Below are positions 62,019 through 64,000 of a DNA stretch of 64,000 bases, in pieces (the stretch's first letter is position 1; each line of letters opens with the position of its first letter). Both the position numbers and the translations under genes were made by a program. Under the pieces are notes generated by a model. The model searched no databases, was not told the origin of the DNA, and worked only from the letters and a program-made list of their open reading frames with translations. Source of the stretch: Saprospiraceae bacterium (lineage in GTDB: Bacteria; Bacteroidota; Bacteroidia; Chitinophagales; Saprospiraceae); NCBI GenBank assembly GCA_016715105.1, contig JADKBO010000024.1:75753-139752 (forward strand). Direction: 5' to 3'.

Positions 62019-62253
62019 TTAAGAGTTATAAAAAGAATCTTCCAATTCTTTGTCGGGCTCCCAACAATCAGCGGCCTCAGTAATCTGACCTTTTAAAGCG
62101 CCAAATTTGCGTTTCTTTGTTTTGACTTTTAAAGGTTGTAAACTTACAATTGGAACATTATTTTTTGCAATAATAACCTCTTCTCCGTCCAAAGCTTTTT
62201 GAATCAATGCAGAAAGGTTTGATTTTGCTTTCGTGAATATTTACTACAGTCAT
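62019..62253 (-). CDS. Phd/YefM-type antitoxin, one frameshift
   Basis: From the ATG at 62253: M-T-V-V-N-I-H-E-S-K, then (after removing one A near 62225) S-N-L-S-A-L-I-Q-K-A-L-D-G-E-E-V-I-I-A-K-N-N-V-P-I-V-S-L. This is the Phd/YefM DNA-binding domain; the C-terminal tail (W-E-P-D-K-E-L-E-D-S-F-Y) would bind the toxin. As given, the sequence is out of frame between start and body. Confidence 0.82.
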
Positions 62254-62269
62254 ATGTTTTACATTTATG

Positions 62270-62288
62270 ATTAGCTAACTTAGCTAAT
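62270..62288. promoter_or_regulatory. Palindromic operator of the toxin-antitoxin operon
   Basis: Perfect 19-nt palindrome: arms ATTAGCTAA / TTAGCTAAT around one C. It lies 16 nt upstream of the antitoxin start. Phd/YefM antitoxins repress their own operon at such palindromes, so autoregulation is the natural reading. Confidence 0.65.
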
Positions 62289-62348
62289 GTTTTATATATG
62301 TTTAAAGTTCCTGAAAGATTGAATTTTGTAAAAATTTAAAATGAAAAA

Positions 62349-63041
62349 ATGAAGCCTAATTTTCACCACCGCAAATCCATCAGATTAAAAGGATATGATT
62401 ATTCTAAAGCAGGTTTATATTATATCACAATTTGCACCCAAGATCGGAGTTGTTTATTTGGTGATGTTTTAGATGGAGAAATGTTTTTAAATCAGGCAGG
62501 GAAAATGATTGAAAAGTGGTATTTTAAATTGGAAAGTAAATATTCAGATATTAAATGTCATGAAATGGTGATCATGCCCAATCATTTACATTGTATAATC
62601 GAAAACGTTGGTCCAGTTGGAACCAACGCAGAGGCAGACCCACGTGTCTGCCTCGAACAAAATGTTTTGGGAGAACATATTGATGGCGAAGTTATTACTG
62701 TAGACATTGAAGGAAACCATGATGAAGAAAATGATGCGGATTGGGCGGAACCTGATATTGGGCAAGAATACACTGGAAATAATGAAAACGTGGGTAGGGA
62801 CGAACACGTGGGTAGGGACGAACACGTGGGTTCACGGGTGATGCAATGGTTTAAAACAATGTCAACAAATGAATATATACAAGGAGTTAAAACCCATGGG
62901 TGGCCTCGTTTCAACGGTAAATTATGGCAACGTAGTTATCATGAACGAATTATTCATGATGAGCACTCATATAATAACATTTCTCAATACATCAGAAATA
63001 ATCCAAAAAAATGGTCTTCTGATAAATTTAAACTAAATTGA
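62349..63041 (+). CDS. REP-associated (RAYT-like) Y1 transposase
   Basis: 230 residues. Y1_Tnp core: Y-Y-I-T-I-C-T-Q-D-R, the HUH motif in M-P-N-H-L-H-C-I-I (His79 and His81) and a likely catalytic Tyr in S-T-N-E-Y-I-Q-G-V-K. It ends Y-I-R-N-N-P-K-K-W. Between residues about 86 and 160 lies an acidic, low-complexity insertion encoded by REP-like palindromes and an 18-nt direct repeat (V-G-R-D-E-H twice). Such proteins cut single-stranded hairpins; they are usually single-copy domesticated transposases that spread REP sequences. Confidence 0.88.
   Translation: MKPNFHHRKSIRLKGYDYSKAGLYYITICTQDRSCLFGDVLDGEMFLNQAGKMIEKWYFKLESKYSDIKCHEMVIMPNHLHCIIENVGPVGTNAEADPRVCLEQNVLGEHIDGEVITVDIEGNHDEENDADWAEPDIGQEYTGNNENVGRDEHVGRDEHVGSRVMQWFKTMSTNEYIQGVKTHGWPRFNGKLWQRSYHERIIHDEHSYNNISQYIRNNPKKWSSDKFKLN
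62606..62840. repeat. REP-like palindromes and an 18-nt direct repeat inside the transposase gene
   Basis: Three parts lie in frame. CGTTGGT (62606-62612) / ACCAACG (62622-62628) form a 7-nt stem. GAGGCAGAC (62631-62639) / GTCTGCCTC (62646-62654) form a 9-nt stem around CCACGT. An 18-nt unit CGTGGGTAGGGACGAACA repeats at 62789-62806 and 62807-62824, followed by CGTGGGTTC. Around 62818-62832, GAAC-ACGTGG-GTTC is a hairpin with the reverse-complement loop of the second stem. Confidence 0.8.
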
Positions 63042-63162
63042 CTCGGTTCTTTTAATTTGTAAGTACCATGCTCAAAATAAATCCCCAAATTTTTATCCAC
63101 GACCAAACCACTTTTTGTATATATTTGTTTACACCTTTCATTCATGGCTCAATCATTACTAA

Positions 63163-63582
63163 ATGAAGTGGTATCTTTTCCTTTTTTGCCTGCTATCTTT
63201 TTCTTTACAAGTTCGTGCTCAAGAGGGCGGCGATGGTCAACCTTTTAAGATTGTTTCTATCTTTTTCAGAGGAGGTAGCTACTATGTAGACGAAGAACAA
63301 AAAGATGTGGTGCGAGAATTCCTGAGTAAACAGATATTGATGAATTATGAAATTCACATCCACAGCCATACTGACAACGTGGGTGGGGTGGAATTTAATG
63401 AATGGCTTTCTCGTATGCGCAGTGAAGCTACCTACCAATTTCTCAAAGAAGATGGTATACCAACCAATCAGTTATTCATCAAGGATCATGGATTATTCAA
63501 TCCAGATTATGATAATGATTCTTCCATGGGGCGGGCCAAAAACCGACGAGTGGATATAGTGTTGTGGCCTTTACCTTCCTAA
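63163..63582 (+). CDS. Small secreted OmpA-family protein
   Basis: 139 residues. Signal peptide (L-L-S-F-S-L-Q-V-R-A-Q), then a compact OmpA/Pal-like domain: F-R-G-G-S-Y-Y-V-D-E, I-H-I-H-S-H-T-D-N-V-G-G, W-L-S-R-M-R-S-E-A and A-K-N-R-R-V-D-I. The Asp and Arg of peptidoglycan contact are kept. It is free of any barrel or lipid anchor. A TAnnTTTG-like box (TATATTTG) lies at 63120-63127. Confidence 0.88.
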   Translation: MKWYLFLFCLLSFSLQVRAQEGGDGQPFKIVSIFFRGGSYYVDEEQKDVVREFLSKQILMNYEIHIHSHTDNVGGVEFNEWLSRMRSEATYQFLKEDGIPTNQLFIKDHGLFNPDYDNDSSMGRAKNRRVDIVLWPLPS

Positions 63583-63626
63583 GGTTTGGTTATGCAAACC
63601 AATCCTTCCATTTAAAATCGCACAAA

Positions 63627-64000
63627 GTGAACAGAAGAACTAGCATCAAAACGACCACCATCTTAGGGATAGGACTCGGTTTATTTCCTTCCTTCAAGGT
63701 AGGTGATAAGGCTGAAAAGAAATTAGGGGTAGCCCTTGTAGGTTTGGGAAATTATGCAACGGCGATGTTGGGTCCTGCCTTGCTCCAGACCGAACATTGT
63801 TATCTTTCTGGCATTGTAAGCGGCACGGCAGAAAAACGCCTCAAGTGGAAAGAACAATACCAACTCAAAGACGAAAACATCTACGATTATGCGCGTTTTG
63901 ATGAGATTGCAAAAAACAAAGACATCGATATTGTTTACATAGTTTTGCCCAATTTCATGCACGCGGAATACACCATCAGGGCATTGGAGGCTGGAAAACA
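63627..64000 (+). CDS. Gfo/Idh/MocA oxidoreductase, 5' part only
   Basis: Open to the window edge from a GTG at 63627: M-N-R-R-T-S-I-K-T-T-T-I-L-G-I-G-L-G-L-F-P-S, a Tat-like signal. The nucleotide-binding fold follows (V-A-L-V-G-L-G-N-Y-A-T, Y-L-S-G-I-V-S-G-T-A-E-K) and then I-V-Y-I-V-L-P-N-F-M-H-A-E-Y-T-I-R-A-L-E-A-G-K. It is the second exported member of this family in the window (the other is at 9559). It starts 44 nt after the OmpA gene. Confidence 0.85.
   Translation, partial: MNRRTSIKTTTILGIGLGLFPSFKVGDKAEKKLGVALVGLGNYATAMLGPALLQTEHCYLSGIVSGTAEKRLKWKEQYQLKDENIYDYARFDEIAKNKDIDIVYIVLPNFMHAEYTIRALEAGK

Overview
The window looks like a chromosome piece from a member of the phylum Bacteroidota, possibly Saprospiria-like (class is inference). 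Reasons: A+T-rich DNA, weak Shine-Dalgarno signals, TAnnTTTG-type promoter boxes, many Cys-lipoproteins and TonB receptors, and a complete alternative complex III (ActABCDEF) followed directly by a heme-copper oxidase operon. No rRNA, tRNA, CRISPR array, integrase or replication origin was recognised.

Layout. 1-5 kb: a CsbD-like stress protein, a DtxR/MntR-type metal regulator with a palindromic operator in front of a divergent TonB receptor, a thioredoxin-like protein and an archaemetzincin-type lipoprotein. 5-9 kb: a Sde182-type nucleoside-hydrolase-like protein, then a C10 cysteine peptidase with two paralogous small lipoproteins. 9.5-15.5 kb: a Gfo/Idh/MocA oxidoreductase with a REP-like hairpin cluster behind it, a patatin flanked by palindromes, and a membrane protein/histidine kinase/response regulator set bounded by 9-nt tandem repeats. 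15.9-20 kb: MurQ with an SSS transporter, a degenerate TrpF-like barrel, and an ATL-TsaE fusion. 20-23.5 kb: an accessory island of small unrecognised same-strand genes with shared intergenic hairpins, a transposase remnant, a duplicated tail of a DUF433 gene and an intact DUF433/DUF5615 toxin-antitoxin pair. 23.5-33 kb: hscB, rseP, rsmE, a frameshifted secreted protein, a methyltransferase, a second TonB receptor and two GT2 glycosyltransferases.

33.4-50 kb is the core: actABCDEF, then coxB-coxA-ctaB-coxC-coxC2-coxD up to a rho-independent terminator, then a probable oxidase-assembly set (Cys-less SCO-like protein, DUF420 protein, small CPMC membrane protein). Electrons would flow from menaquinol through ActB/ActC/ActF and the ActA/ActE hemes to CuA of CoxB and on to CoxA. 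CoxB carries a C-terminal OmpA-type peptidoglycan-binding domain where caa3-type enzymes carry cytochrome c. 50-64 kb: a HhH protein, a HopJ-family protein, ComEC, a nucleoside hydrolase, an Rrf2 regulator, an esterase, a CitMHS transporter with an AtuA pair, a Phd/PIN toxin-antitoxin pair with a palindromic operator, a RAYT-like transposase with REP-like hairpins inside its reading frame, an OmpA-family protein and the start of a second Gfo/Idh/MocA gene.

At least eight otherwise well-conserved genes (including rseP and comEC) carry single-base frameshifts, often in homopolymers. This pattern suggests indel errors in a draft or long-read assembly more than real pseudogenes.
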